Of a stretch of 30,970 bases of DNA, positions 1 through 9,040 are shown in pieces (positions within the stretch are counted from its first letter, which is position 1; each line of letters starts with the position of its first letter). Made by a program: the position numbers and the translations under genes. This stretch comes from Haplomitrium mnioides (lineage: Eukaryota; Marchantiophyta; Haplomitriopsida; Calobryales). The notes under the pieces were generated by a model. It was not told the DNA's origin and searched no databases. It saw only the letters and a program-made list of their open reading frames with translations. The stretch is from positions 1-30,970 of the forward strand of contig JBNGIS010004171.1 in assembly GCA_049999725.1 (NCBI GenBank), written 5' to 3'.

Positions 1-10
1 AATTTTTTTT

Positions 11-669
11 TCAAAAAGAAGATTTTAATTTTAAATTTGATGTTTTTGAATGCCAAATCTTCAAAAAAAAAAATTCGACTGTCAAGTGAAACAGGAACCC
101 AGTAGCGGTTCCTGGTTCAAAGTAGCGGCTGTTCCATATCAAAAATATGCTCTGTTGTAGATCCCAGAGCTCACCACTTCGAAATGCATGTTGGAACCAG
201 TTGTCTTGATAAGCTAATCTCTTCTCAAGTGTGGACTTGGGCTTGATCTCCAAGGTTTCCAACACCAATTCTCTTTTCAATTTCTAGGATGACACCATCT
301 CACTCTCCACAAACCTCTGATGCCAGATTCGACCTTCTGAATTGAGGTCATTTCCAACATGTACCTCTTGTCATAGTTGTCATCAGTTGCAAAAATACGG
401 GCCTTTGTTGGTGTAAGGCCCACATACATATAGCAGTTGCAGAGTGAAAGCATTGGATTCTTTGCTCTATATTTTGTGATCAAAAGTTGTCTTGTTGCAA
501 CACTTTGATTGCCTCTTGCAATCTTGTAGTGATACTTGTTAGGGTTTCGAATGTCGAACTGTAACTTATCCTTCAACCTGCACTTCAGATCAGCAACAAC
601 AATAAAAAAAGTTATGCAAATATTTGTTTGTGAGCACTTTATATGCCAGAAGCTCAACAAAATCTTCAT
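11..669 (-). pseudogene. Decayed coding fragment, unknown function
   Basis: On the minus strand a frame of about 130 codons is open from 669 to 277, and a second frame of 89 codons (280-11) continues it after what looks like a frameshift near 280. The protein is basic and mixed in composition, with no signal peptide, membrane segment or motif I can name. The first residues from 669 may be intronic: an AG acceptor-like site lies near 585 (ending CTGAAG) and the reading becomes more protein-like after it. It lies downstream of the exon at 1731-2090 on the same strand and could be a later exon of the same broken gene. The frame change and lack of a family match make it a pseudogene or transposon-borne remnant. 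This is a weak call, and the two frames may be chance. Confidence 0.3.
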
Positions 670-735
670 TCAACCTTCTTATCTAGAAAGGCCCCCAATT
701 GTTCATTCCAAGTTTTGGCAAATTCAAAGTCTCTA

Positions 736-1275
736 GCCTAATAGTAATTGTTTCTTCGCGGACTTTGCATCACTGGATTGGAGACTCCTTTATTTTGTTG
801 TTATCTTCCTCAGACATTGTCTGAAGGTCCACCATTCCTGGAAAGTTAGCAACCCCTTGTGCGATTGCCTTTTTGCTCTTGAAGTTGGAGCCCTAACTAG
901 CTCCAGCTCTATTTCTTGCCTCGAGCTACTTGGTGCTGAAGACGAAGGGGCAGCTGAAGATGACCTTGCTCAAGATTCGGAAGGGGCTGGCTCCTCCTCA
1001 ATAACTGGTACTAGAACAAGATTTTTCTTTAGGACCGCCTATTTCTTCTTTTTGGGAGCCTCAACTGGCTCCACCTTCTTTCTCTGTTTTTGTGTAGAAG
1101 GGCCTGCAGCGTGACTTGAAAACATAGTTGTGCTTGGATGCGGCATTAGCTGTTGAATATTTACGTCCTACTTGGGCTTCAGAATTTGAATGTGGATGAC
1201 CAACTTTAAGAAGTCTCATTCAACACACTTTGCGTCTTTGTAAGAATTGACAAAATATCCCAGAAACTGAATAAG
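736..1275 (-). pseudogene. Possible second exon of the minus-strand pseudogene
   Basis: An acceptor-like site (TTTGCTTTCAG) ends at 1276 on the minus strand, and the frame continuing from the exon at 1731-2090 runs from 1275 to a TAG at 735-733. About 180 codons carry five in-frame stops, fewer than chance would give but not significantly so. The middle is rich in Lys, Glu, Pro and Ser (about 870-1100), like a disordered linker. The case rests on the splice-like site and on phase continuity, since exon 1 ends on a complete codon. There is no recognisable domain. An intron or plain non-coding DNA is an equally fair reading. Confidence 0.25.
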
Positions 1276-1342
1276 CTGAAAGCAAAACAAAAAACGATTA
1301 AGCACAAGTAGAAATGTTTAGATTAAGAAAAAAGACAATGTA

Positions 1343-1692
1343 GTCCATACGCGCATGGACTCTAGAAACCATGCGTGCTTGGACTAGGGACTACATGGGC
1401 GCATGGAGTCCAAGGTCTACTTGCGCAAGAACTCATTGGTCTATGTGTGCTTGGACATCGGAGTCCACTCGCGTAAGGACCTGGAAGTTCATGAGAATAT
1501 GACTTCCTGATCCAAGCGCGTAAGGACCAAGGAGTCCTTGCGCGAGTGGACCTCAGACTCCATACGCGCATGGACTTGAGAGTCCTTGCTCACAAGAACC
1601 CGTGAGACTATACGCGCATGGACCAGAGGGGGGGGCATTTGCACTTGGAGCCGAGAGTTTATGCGCGTATGGACCTAGGAGTTCCGAGTCGG
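1343..1692. repeat. Degenerate 24-bp minisatellite, about 14 units
   Basis: About 14 head-to-tail units of 23-28 bp, each built on a CGCG-centred core followed by GGAC, such as TACGCGCATGGAC at 1348, 1563 and 1610. The core with its flanks, GTCCATACGCGCATGGAC, is nearly self-complementary, so the array reads similarly on both strands and could form hairpins. Units differ at many positions, so the array is old. It is CpG-rich in an AT-rich neighbourhood. It falls between the donor at 1730 and the acceptor at 1276, in the putative intron of the minus-strand pseudogene. Spacers are not regular enough and cores not conserved enough for CRISPR. Confidence 0.8.
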
Positions 1693-1730
1693 TAAAAAAA
1701 GAAAACAAATTAAAAAGGTTTAAAATTTAC

Positions 1731-2090
1731 CTTGCAATCTTCTATTGCCGCTTGAAGATGCTTGACAAAAATGTCCCTCTCCTTCATCTCTGAAAAAGCA
1801 AATTGTTTGCAATTTGCACTGTAAAGGGTAATTGCATCTTATGACTGTACAAGCAGCCTGATGTTGGCTTTGTTGCCATCTCTAATCATAGTGATTTGGA
1901 CCACAAGACCCAAATTGAACTTCTCACCTTCCTCAATAAAAAGGTAAAGGTGTTGATCAGGGTCTTTCAGGGATCCACAATTATCTAGCCAATCGCAGTC
2001 TAGTTTTTCAGGCTCAAGAGCTTTGATAACATTCGAATACCTATAAGGCTTTGGTTGGGCAGGTCTAGAAGCATTTCTTTGAGATGCCAT
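1731..2090 (-). pseudogene. First exon of a decayed minus-strand gene, unknown product
   Basis: The frame starts at an ATG at 2090 (protein begins MASQRNASRPAQPKPYRYSN) and stays open for 83 codons to a TAA at 1841-1839. It then continues in the same frame for a further 36 codons to a strong donor, AAG followed by GTAAAT, at 1731/1730. One stop in 120 codons plus a good donor supports a real exon with a single nonsense change. The product is hydrophilic, with a basic Pro/Gln-rich N-terminus, no signal peptide and no membrane span. I recognise no family. The promoter-like repeat R1, carrying a TATA-like box, lies about 180-275 bases upstream across a scaffold gap. It could be a host gene or a transposon-encoded or captured gene. 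Confidence 0.5.
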
Positions 2091-2170
2091 TTTCCAAAAA
2101 GTAAAAACAAGTAGAATTGGAGGTGAAAAATCTAAAAAACAAAAGTTTGAAAAACTCGAAAGGCTAGAAA

Positions 2171-2270
2171 NNNNNNNNNNNNNNNNNNNNNNNNNNNNNN
2201 NNNNNNNNNNNNNNNNNNNNNNNNNNNNNNNNNNNNNNNNNNNNNNNNNNNNNNNNNNNNNNNNNNNNNN
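2171..2270. other. Scaffold gap (100 N)
   Basis: A run of 100 N separates the 5' region of the minus-strand exon from repeat R1. The round number indicates a placeholder. The flanks are not duplicated, so the true size is unknown. Confidence 0.95.
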
Positions 2271-2364
2271 AAAAACTAAAAAGAGAACTTGCGACAATGG
2301 AAAGAAACTTTCCACTGACGTGTTTTTTATACCTAAATTTCAAAAAATACCTTTTCTCATTGTC
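2271..2364 (-). repeat. Repeat R1, promoter-like, copy of 5286-5379
   Basis: About 90 bases match 5286-5379 with scattered differences, in the same orientation. On the minus strand both copies read AAATTTAGGTATAAAA, a TATA-like box (2324-2331 here), about 235 bases upstream of the ATG at 2090 counting the gap. The copy here lacks the adjoining A repeat seen at 5026 and 5375. It may be the promoter of the minus-strand pseudogene or part of an unrecognised mobile element. Confidence 0.6.
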
Positions 2365-2787
2365 ATAGTACGCGTTTTCTTCTCTGGGAATATACAAAGT
2401 ATCTGGCTGTAGCTTAGTAAACACACATCAACATGTTCGATGCATAGAAATTGTTTGAATTGATCCTTTTCTGCAAGCACCAACACGTTTGAAGTCTCAC
2501 AAATAATCTCTCGTTATCACATCCTCTTTGCCATAGAAGACTGGAATCGTTCCCATTTGTTTTTGTCACTTAACAATGTTTCTTCACTTGAGTTTGCCTT
2601 TCCACCACAACTAGTACAATACAAAAATATGGACCTCGTAAATTGCTTGAATTAGAATAGGAAAAAAAATGGGTTAGGATTTGCCAAAATTTGCTCCATT
2701 TTTTCCACTCCAAATTGCTCAACCAACTATTGACGCATATGGATCTTAGCCACTATAAATACTTGTACTATGATGGTCATTTCTTAG
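2365..2787. other. AT-rich stretch, no gene seen
   Basis: No credible coding frame, RNA gene or repeat structure is visible. It lies between repeat R1 and the gypsy reverse transcriptase scrap and may be decayed transposon sequence. Confidence 0.5.
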
Positions 2788-3035
2788 TCACCCATTGAAG
2801 TTGTTTAGAACTCTCTCCTTGATGAGATAGAATGATCGTTCATTCTCCACGGTCCATACCCACTTCGTTGAAGAGTACAAACGTTGATACAATAGTGCAA
2901 CCAAAGAGGAAAAGTCGTTTAGCAAGAAAAAGTAGTAGTTCATCAAGTTGATAAAACGTTTCAACTCATTGTTGTTGCGTAATGGCAGTACATTGTCTAT
3001 TCTTCTCACAATTTCTAAAATTCGTAGCCACTTTC
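2788..3035 (-). pseudogene. Ty3/gypsy reverse transcriptase C-terminal fragment
   Basis: About 80 codons on the minus strand match the end of a Ty3/gypsy reverse transcriptase and the connection toward RNase H. The recognisable pattern is RRIDNVLPLRNNNELKRF, then NYYFFLLNDFSSLV, then KWVWTVENERSF. In gypsy polyproteins this segment follows the catalytic palm, which is absent here, as is RNase H downstream. The upstream end is cut by the gypsy insertion that begins at 3041, so this is an older element used as a target. The fragment is too short to assign a lineage. Confidence 0.7.
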
Positions 3036-3040
3036 CCGTC
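3036..3040. repeat. Left target-site duplication CCGTC (probable)
   Basis: CCGTC here matches CCGTC at 5026-5030, just outside the opposite end of the gypsy remnant. An apparent empty-site relative, TTTCCCGCC followed by AAAAAATAATTCG, occurs at 5371-5392. The remnant's end at 3041 lacks a clean CA/TG terminus, so the exact boundary could shift by a base. Confidence 0.5.
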
Positions 3041-4015
3041 ACGTCTTCACTTGAGATTCAAAACTCTTCATTGTACTAGAAATCCCTCCTTAAGTGATTG
3101 TCCTCCTCCAATGAGTCTTCTTAGTAGCTCTTCCAAGAGCTCCTCCAAGCGCTTCCCCAATAGTTCTCTAAGAATAAACTCCCCAATGAAGTCTAAGCTT
3201 AAGCTTCTCTCAGCTCAAAATGAAAACTAAGTCTCCTTTGCTCTCTCTTCTCCCTCCTTATATACTAGTGTAACTAATTACTACTAGTAAAACCTAGAGA
3301 TCCTTTTACCTTAGGTAAAAGCTAGCCTTTTAATTTTAAATTCAAAGGTATCTCCTAAAATATCTACTAAAGTATCTTTGCATTTTTCTCAAGAAGCTTC
3401 TCATTTGGAGCTTTTCCCAAAAGTAGTTCTAAAGTAACTTTAACTTTTTCTTACTTTTTCAAGAAGAAGCTTCTCATTTGGAGCTTTCCTTGACCTAGTC
3501 AACTGATTCCCTTTTATTTGTACCTAATACAAAAGCTACTTTCATGTTTCAAGATTCCCTCAAAGAGCAAGTAAAAGATTAAAGTATTTTTTTCAACTTT
3601 TCTCCTTTTTAGTGTCTTCTAGAAGAATCCCTCTGAAATAATATTTTCATTTTATTTTATCCTCATACTCTCTATTTTGACTTTTTGGTCGAGTTCTACT
3701 TGACCTTTGACCAGTTATAACTCTTGGTTTACAATAGATTTTTCACTTTTGTAAATTGATACTAACTACATTTAACAAAAATAACTATGAAAAGTTAGCT
3801 CTAACCTAATAAGAACACAATTTACTCTATACAGATTTTGTTGAAAAACTGAAAAACCTATTTTGCCTCTAATGACCACCTAATCCTCCCACATCTCCTT
3901 GGCAGGTCTGGTTCCTCACAAGATCAATATCTATTTCATAATTTTCACTTACATACTCCTTTTTCATGGAGAGATACTTGGTGGGTTCAAGCAGTAGCCG
4001 ACTCACAACATGACA
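3041..4015 (-). repeat. 3' LTR of the gypsy remnant
   Basis: It starts on the minus strand with TGTCATGTTGTGAG immediately after a polypurine tract and runs about 975 bp. Positions 3492-4015 match 4516-5025. A TATA box (TATATAAGG) sits at 3264-3256, followed by a purine-rich leader, as expected for U3-R. A repeated U3 segment containing AAGAAGCTTCTCATTTGGAG occurs at about 3391-3415 and 3464-3488 and may be an enhancer-like duplication. The end near 3041 does not show a clear CA. Confidence 0.65.
3256..3264 (-). promoter_or_regulatory. TATA box in the gypsy LTR
   Basis: TATATAAGG on the minus strand, about 750 bases into the LTR, followed by GGAGAAGAGAGAGC-type purine-rich sequence. The position fits the U3 promoter of the element. 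It is unlikely to be active in a deleted copy, but the promoter itself looks intact. Confidence 0.5.
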
Positions 4016-4027
4016 TCCACCCCCTCT
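4016..4027 (-). other. Polypurine tract of the gypsy remnant
   Basis: AGAGGGGGTGGA on the minus strand, immediately upstream of the TG that opens the 3' LTR. This is the site expected to prime plus-strand synthesis. Confidence 0.65.
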
Positions 4028-4097
4028 AAACTTGTGCACCCTCTGGTATGCACCAAAATCAAAAATGTTGTGGTTGACTTTCACTTAAAGGAATGGA

Positions 4098-4515
4098 TTA
4101 ACTTGATGTTTGCTTTGTATAAGAATCATCTTCAGAAACGAACCCCTCAATATCCATAACACCATCTCTGTTCTTGAAGAGTTTAACTCGTTTACCAGCA
4201 ATTGGAACCTTGAGATATGTCCCATCCAATTCTCTTAGGGAATAAGTAACATTGTCTTGAATTGTCACTACCATATATGGTCCAAACCATCACTTAGAAA
4301 ATTTTTTGAGTGTACTATGTTGATTGTCCAAGCTATTGTCATACACCAACACCCAATCTCCTTCATGAATTTGTTTAGGTCGCAACCGATGTTGGCTATC
4401 AAACCTCTCTTTGTTCTTCAAACGAGCTTTCTTCAATATTTCCATTCCTAGCTCAATATCTTCAGGTCTTCTTTCTAGCTGCCTCATCCGTAGTGCAACA
4501 TATGACCAAGCATAC
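4098..4515 (-). pseudogene. Ty3/gypsy integrase C-terminal tail
   Basis: A minus-strand frame of 139 codons matches the end of gypsy integrase. It has the ARLKNKERFD and RLRPKQIHEGDWVLVYD segments, then FGPY (after a stop), then LKVPIAGKRVKLFKNRDG near the C-terminus, ending in TAA at 4100-4098. One in-frame TGA at 4292-4290 replaces a codon just before WFGPY. The catalytic D,D,E core and zinc-binding domain are missing because the fragment starts at the deletion junction near 4516. No chromodomain follows. It is non-functional. Confidence 0.8.
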
Positions 4516-5025
4516 GACTTAGTCAGCTGATTCCCTTTTATTTGTACCTAATACAAAAGCTACTTTCATATTTCGAGATTCTCTCAAAGAGCAAGTCAAA
4601 GATTAAAGGTTATAAAATAAGATTTCTACTTATAAAATAATATTTTTATTCTATTTTATCAATATACTCTCTGTTTTGACTTTTCGGTCGAGTCCTACTT
4701 GACCTTTGACCAGTTATAACTCATGGTTTACAATAGATGTTTCATTTTTGTAAATTGATACTAACTAAATTTAACAAAAATAATATGCCTATGGAATGTT
4801 AGCTCCATTCCTTACCTAATAAGAACACAATTTGCTCTATACAAATTTTGTTGAAAAACCGAAAAACCTATTTTTCCTCTAATGACCACTTAATCCTCCG
4901 ACATCTCCTTGGCAGGTCTGGTTCCTCATAAGATCAATATCTACTTCATAAATTTCACTTGCATTTTCCTCTTTCATAGAGAGATACTCAGTGGGTTCAA
5001 GTAGTAGCCGACTCACAACACGACA
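4516..5025 (-). repeat. Partial LTR (5' copy) of the gypsy remnant
   Basis: This segment matches 3492-4015 in direct orientation, with a divergent middle around 4605-4640. It begins TGTCGTGTTGTGAGTCGGC on the minus strand at 5025 and is cut at about 4516, where it joins integrase sequence. The TATA box and downstream R-U5 present in the other copy are absent. Confidence 0.75.
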
Positions 5026-5285
5026 CCGTCAAAAAATAATTCGTAGAGCTCTTGACACGTAGGTTTGGGTGGTGCCAAAAAAACAAAAAAAACGCTAGTA
5101 TAGAAAGCATCACTTATTTTCATCTTTCAGATTTTTTTTTTCATTTTCTTCACAGAAAGTTTCCAATTTTGTCGTTTTGCAAAACATTTCTTGAAAAACA
5201 CATCTTTTAGGTGGGCTGTAAGAAGTTCATAATATTTGCTAAAATAGTTTCTTGAAATACTTGATTTTTAGCTAGCCTTTTCAAG
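5026..5285. repeat. Repeat A, copy 1
   Basis: About 260 bases repeated directly at 5375-5626. Shared landmarks are AAAAAATAATTCGT near the start, TTCATTTTCTTCACA in the middle, and CATCTTTTAGGTGGGC plus CTTGAAATACTTGATTTTT near the end. It starts exactly at the right-hand CCGTC flank of the gypsy remnant, so the original unit was probably R-A-R-A before the gypsy insertion. Confidence 0.75.
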
Positions 5286-5379
5286 AAAACAAAAACTAGA
5301 AAGTAACTCGCAAAAATGGAAAGAAACTTTCTACTCACGCACCTTTTATACCTAAATTTCAAAAATGCCTTTTCCCGCC
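5286..5379 (-). repeat. Repeat R2, promoter-like, copy of 2271-2364
   Basis: It matches R1 and shares the minus-strand TATA-like sequence GGTATAAAAGG (TATAAAAG at 5350-5343). It lies between the two A repeats. The TATA-like box points left, away from the plus-strand reading frame at 5627, so it is not that frame's promoter. Confidence 0.6.
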
Positions 5380-5626
5380 AAAAAATAATTCGTGAAGATC
5401 TTGATACATAGGTTCGCATGGTGCAAAAAAAAACGTTAGTGTATAAAGCATTACTCGATTTCATCCTTCTAATTTCTTTTTTTCATTTTCTTCACAAAAA
5501 GTTCCCAATTTTATTGTTTTGCAAATATTTCTTGAAAACACACATCTTTTAGGTGGGCCATAAGAGGTTCATAATATTTGTTAAAATAGTGTCTTGAAAT
5601 ACTTGATTTTTTAGTGAGTCTTTTCA
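5375..5626. repeat. Repeat A, copy 2
   Basis: The second copy of the A repeat ends directly at the ATG of the 5627 reading frame. Its left junction with R2 (TTTCCCGCC then AAAAAATAATTCG) looks like an uninterrupted version of the site into which the gypsy remnant inserted. Divergence from copy 1 is moderate, with several small indels. Confidence 0.75.
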
Positions 5627-6289
5627 ATGGCTGGAGTTTTTAAAGGCAAAAAGAGGTTAGAATTCCATGATCCATCGTCACAAAAAAGTATTACTTTTGA
5701 CAAGCAAGTTGAGATTTGTTCAAATCACAATTCTTTGGAGGTAAGCAATGGAATACCAAAAGCGTCAAGTATAATGGCGAGTATATTAGGGAAAAAGATG
5801 GCTTCTGTTGAATTAGATAGTTCTACTCGAAAATATCAAGAAGGTGAACTCCATGCACGTATAGGATTAGGGACTGAACCCTATCTACCCTTCAAGCAGT
5901 CAAAGTTGAATCTTTCTTCTGAGTATTCCAACAGATCAGCAAAAAGAGGTTCAACACAGAATTTCCAGATGGTTGTAGACCTTTCTTCATCCTTATCTGA
6001 AGGAGATCTCGATATTCATGATCAAATTGTGTTTGTTCAAAACACAAAAAGCATTCAATTTGTGGATGGTTTTAATTTTGGAGATGAATTGCTATCCCCG
6101 ATAGCACCACTCAAACAATGAGTGATTTCGTTTCAAGTTGCACCTCGCAAGGAGATTGGGAAATCTGAAACAAACCAAATTCTTTTGGAGGAGTTTTCAT
6201 ATGATAGCTTGGGAAACAGTTCTAGCAAAGAGTTTCAATCAATCAACATTTCTTTGGAGTTATCGCCAAGGGCACCGATTTTGTTACAA
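5627..6289 (+). pseudogene. Plus-strand reading frame of unknown function, cut by copia LTR
   Basis: The frame opens with ATG at 5627 (MAGVFKGKKRLEFHDPSSQK) and is open for 164 codons to a TGA at 6119-6121. It stays open in the same frame for 56 more codons to 6289, where the TG of a copia LTR begins. That is 221 codons with one stop, well beyond chance for this composition. The product is hydrophilic and Ser-rich (for example VVDLSSSLSEGDLDIHDQ), with no signal peptide, membrane segment or recognised motif, and is probably largely disordered. The true 3' part was displaced beyond the copia insertion and is not found in the window. It could be a host gene fragment or a gene carried by an older transposon. 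Confidence 0.5.
6285..6289. repeat. Presumed left target duplication of the copia element (TACAA)
   Basis: The five bases before the TG of the 5' LTR are TACAA. The matching right copy cannot be checked because the copia 3' end has been cut by another insertion at 29190. Confidence 0.3.
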
Positions 6290-6597
6290 TGTTAGAGTAC
6301 ATTTAGCAACATATTTAGAAGGATAAGAGGATGTTACTTAACAGCCTAGGATTAGGTTCCTAATCTATGATTAGTAACTATGTTAGGTTAACCCTAACCT
6401 AGGATTAAGTTAACTTAAACATGTGTGGATTATCATGATGTATTATTATTATTATTGTTATTAGTATTATTGAGTTTGAGATAAGAAAGAAAGCTTGAAA
6501 AGAAGAGAAGAAGAAGGGAAGGATTTTTCACCATCACCTTGTTGTATGAGCTAATGAGGCCACATGTTGCACAATTGTTGCACATCACACTACAACA
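6290..6597 (+). repeat. 5' LTR of the split copia element
   Basis: A 308-bp segment from TGTTAGAGTACA to CTACAACA, followed at once by CATTATCAGCAC, which resembles the primer-binding region of a common plant copia group. It interrupts the open frame at 5627. It contains a palindromic TTAGGTTAACCCTAACC stretch near 6383 and a purine-rich GAAAAGAAGAGAAGAAGAAG tract near 6500, as in R regions of short copia LTRs. No second copy is in the window to confirm the ends. Confidence 0.6.
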
Positions 6598-6609
6598 CAT
6601 TATCAGCAC
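6598..6609 (+). other. Primer-binding-site candidate of copia
   Basis: CATTATCAGCAC lies directly after the presumed 5' LTR end. A TTATCAGCAC motif at this place is familiar from one group of plant copia elements. The priming tRNA cannot be fixed from the sequence alone. Confidence 0.45.
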
Positions 6610-9040
6610 TTTGTTCTAGCTGATTTTCACAATTTTTAAAATTGTTTTTAATTTTCAATCATTTTTCTAATTTTTTTTTCTTTAAGAAAAAAAAAACAAA
6701 AACAAGATTTTTCAATTTTGATTCCTCATATACTATATGTATAATATTTTATTTTTCTTTTATCATTTCCACTACTCAGAGTTTTCAAATTATTAAAATT
6801 CAATATTTTATAATACTATATTATATTATATTGAAGAAGAAGGATTTTTTGAAGAGCAGGAGACAATTTGAAAATTTTGAAAAATCCAGGGACAATTGTA
6901 GTTGTCTAGGGGAGGAATCGAAGTCGCCAAGTGGAGGCAACCCTTTGCCAACAAGAATCACAAGTTTTCATCAAGAATCGAAGGAGCTATCGACTAGATT
7001 GCATTTTTCTGTTTTTCCTCAATTCTTCACCATTCTTGAGGAATTTTGGATCAAATTACCCAGGAGGTTTTGCGCAATCTGATTCTGAGCACACAACAAT
7101 TCAGATCATTCAATTTCATCAAGAATCAATGAAGAAATTCTCATATTTCAAAAGACTCAAATCTTGAGAAGTTTACAGTCGCGAAGTGGATGAATGGTGA
7201 AATGTTGACATGTCATTATTTTGACTCTGATTGATCTTCCTTCAAAGGGTCTTGAGCGAGGTGAAGCAGTGACATATCATCGTTTTGGCTTATTGAAAGT
7301 GGAAAGTTCGAAGATGTTGAAAGTTCGAATTTTGAGTTTTTTGAAAGTTCGACAGGCGAGGATGGCTATTCGGTGGTGAAACAGTGAGAAATCCCTGTTT
7401 CAACACTATTTTTTGAAATTTCAAAAGGGTGCGAACGAAGAAATTCCAAAAGTTCGAAGAAGGTCTATCAAAGCAAAGATTTATCACCTTTTCGATGAAA
7501 GTTCANNNNNNNNNNNNNNNNNNNNNNNNNNNNNNNNNNNNNNNNNNNNNNNNNNNNNNNNNNNNNNNNNNNNNNNNNNNNNNNNNNNNNNNNNNNNNNN
7601 NNNNNGACTTAAGGAAGACCAAAGGGGCTCTTTATCGAAGTTTGATGGTTGGTGAAGCGACCTTTGGTCCGATTCCGAACTAAGCAGCCAAAGCTCGAAA
7701 TCATATATTGAGCATATTTAACTTCGCCGAACCTACCAAATTTTACTCTGAAGCTGCTAAGTTCACCGAGCCTACATAAAGGAACTCTCGAAGCATCGTT
7801 TTATCCCCAAACCTAAACTATCTACCGAACCTAATTGTTCGTGAAGGGGTAGAGTTCTGATTCTTTAAATCGATCTTTATGCACTCAAATCAATCTATCT
7901 TTCAAATCAGATTACACAGAAAGGATCGCCTGATCCTAGTGAACAATTTGAGCATTCATTTGTGAACTTTGGTGGAAAATTGAGATCACTGTGACCCCTT
8001 GAATTTCTGGTTTTTTTGAAGCAACACAACATAACACTTATGTTATGAAATTGAGTGTTCAACAGCTTGGATTTTCAAATGTGAAGCACATTTGGAGTGA
8101 GAAATACACAGAATTATATTCTGGGAGCTAAATTGTAGAATCTGACTTGTACAATTGACATTCAGATCTATAGAACTTCAAATTGACATACCCATTCACT
8201 CTGAATCTATAAATTGAACATTTTTGGGCCCTTATAATTGTTTATCTGTCTGATTGAAGTCATGTTACACTGATTAACTATTCAAAACAGGTCTATACAC
8301 TTGTATTATCATTCATGTAGCATGTTACTCTGTTTTCACATAGTTTGAAAGTCTGATATTAACATCAAAACAGTAAACACTACCTGACAAGTTGGAGGAA
8401 GTTTGATAGCCTAATATCTGATATTCCCTATACTCTACTTACTGTTCATCAAATAACAGAGAGTAGGTTATTTAGAAATTAAAAATATAGAATCCACCTT
8501 ACTGATTTTGTAAGTGGTTTAACAATCAAAACTGATCAATTGGCTCACATATTTATTATAATTGAGTAGGCTAGAGGCCACAACTGATCCAGAGGGTTTG
8601 GAATTATTTTTGGGGACCACATCAGCTATTGGCCTCTATTTTTTGTCAGAACTGCAACAACAAATATTCTGGTTCAACTTTTTAGAACTTGATTGCATAT
8701 TCTGGAATTTCAAGCAAACTTCATCAGCTTGCTGCTGCCTGGAGGAGTCACTTCTATTTATCAAACTTTGTGGGTAATATATGGACTTCATCAAGAACTT
8801 GCACAAACACTCAGTTTTGCATTTACAGAGTCAACCTCTTGCCTACTACAAGAAGAAGAGGGAAGTTGTTCTTATAATAACTCTGTTATAACCTTTTGTT
8901 ATAGAACTGTACTTTTCATATAACTATAAAAACTAAAAGCATTATGTGATTATAGAATAAAACTCTGTTAGTTCTTGAAAATACAGATTCTTTTCAATTT
9001 TCATTTTCTTTATTTCTTTTCAGACCTTTCAACCTGTAAG
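6610..9040 (+). other. Long copia leader or unrelated insert, no gene recognised
   Basis: About 2.4 kb separates the primer-binding site from the gag ATG, longer than usual for this kind of copia element. No protein domain is visible. The largest open frames (6642-7082 and 8562-8923) are low complexity or lack family features. A pyrimidine tract ending in CAG (about 9007-9023) lies 18 bases before the gag ATG and could be a splice acceptor. A gap at 7506-7605 hides part of the stretch. Either a spliced leader or a decayed insertion would fit. Confidence 0.4.
7506..7605. other. Scaffold gap (100 N)
   Basis: A placeholder run of N in the copia leader. The flanks do not repeat each other, so the true distance is unknown. 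Confidence 0.95.

Larger units (their letters stand above)
3041..5025 (-). mobile_element. Internally deleted Ty3/gypsy element
   Basis: Read on the minus strand, the order is a partial LTR (5025-4516), an integrase C-terminal tail (4515-4098), a polypurine tract (4027-4016) and a complete 3' LTR (4015-3041). The partial LTR abuts integrase directly, so the rest of the 5' LTR, primer-binding site, gag, protease, reverse transcriptase, RNase H and most of integrase have been deleted. Both LTR copies begin TGTC(G/A)TGTTGTGAGTCGGC on the minus strand. The presumed duplication CCGTC lies on both sides. The element cannot encode anything functional. Confidence 0.75.

Noticed and set aside
1343-1692. 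CRISPR-like spacing of CGCG cores
   Set aside because: Units are adjacent, degenerate and lack unique spacers; the surrounding DNA is plant-like with introns and retrotransposons.
6383-6400. Telomere-like AACCCTAACC
   Set aside because: It is a single short palindromic stretch inside a copia LTR, not a telomeric array.
8562-8923. Overlapping small frames before copia gag
   Set aside because: They are short, overlapping in several frames, without motifs or family resemblance.
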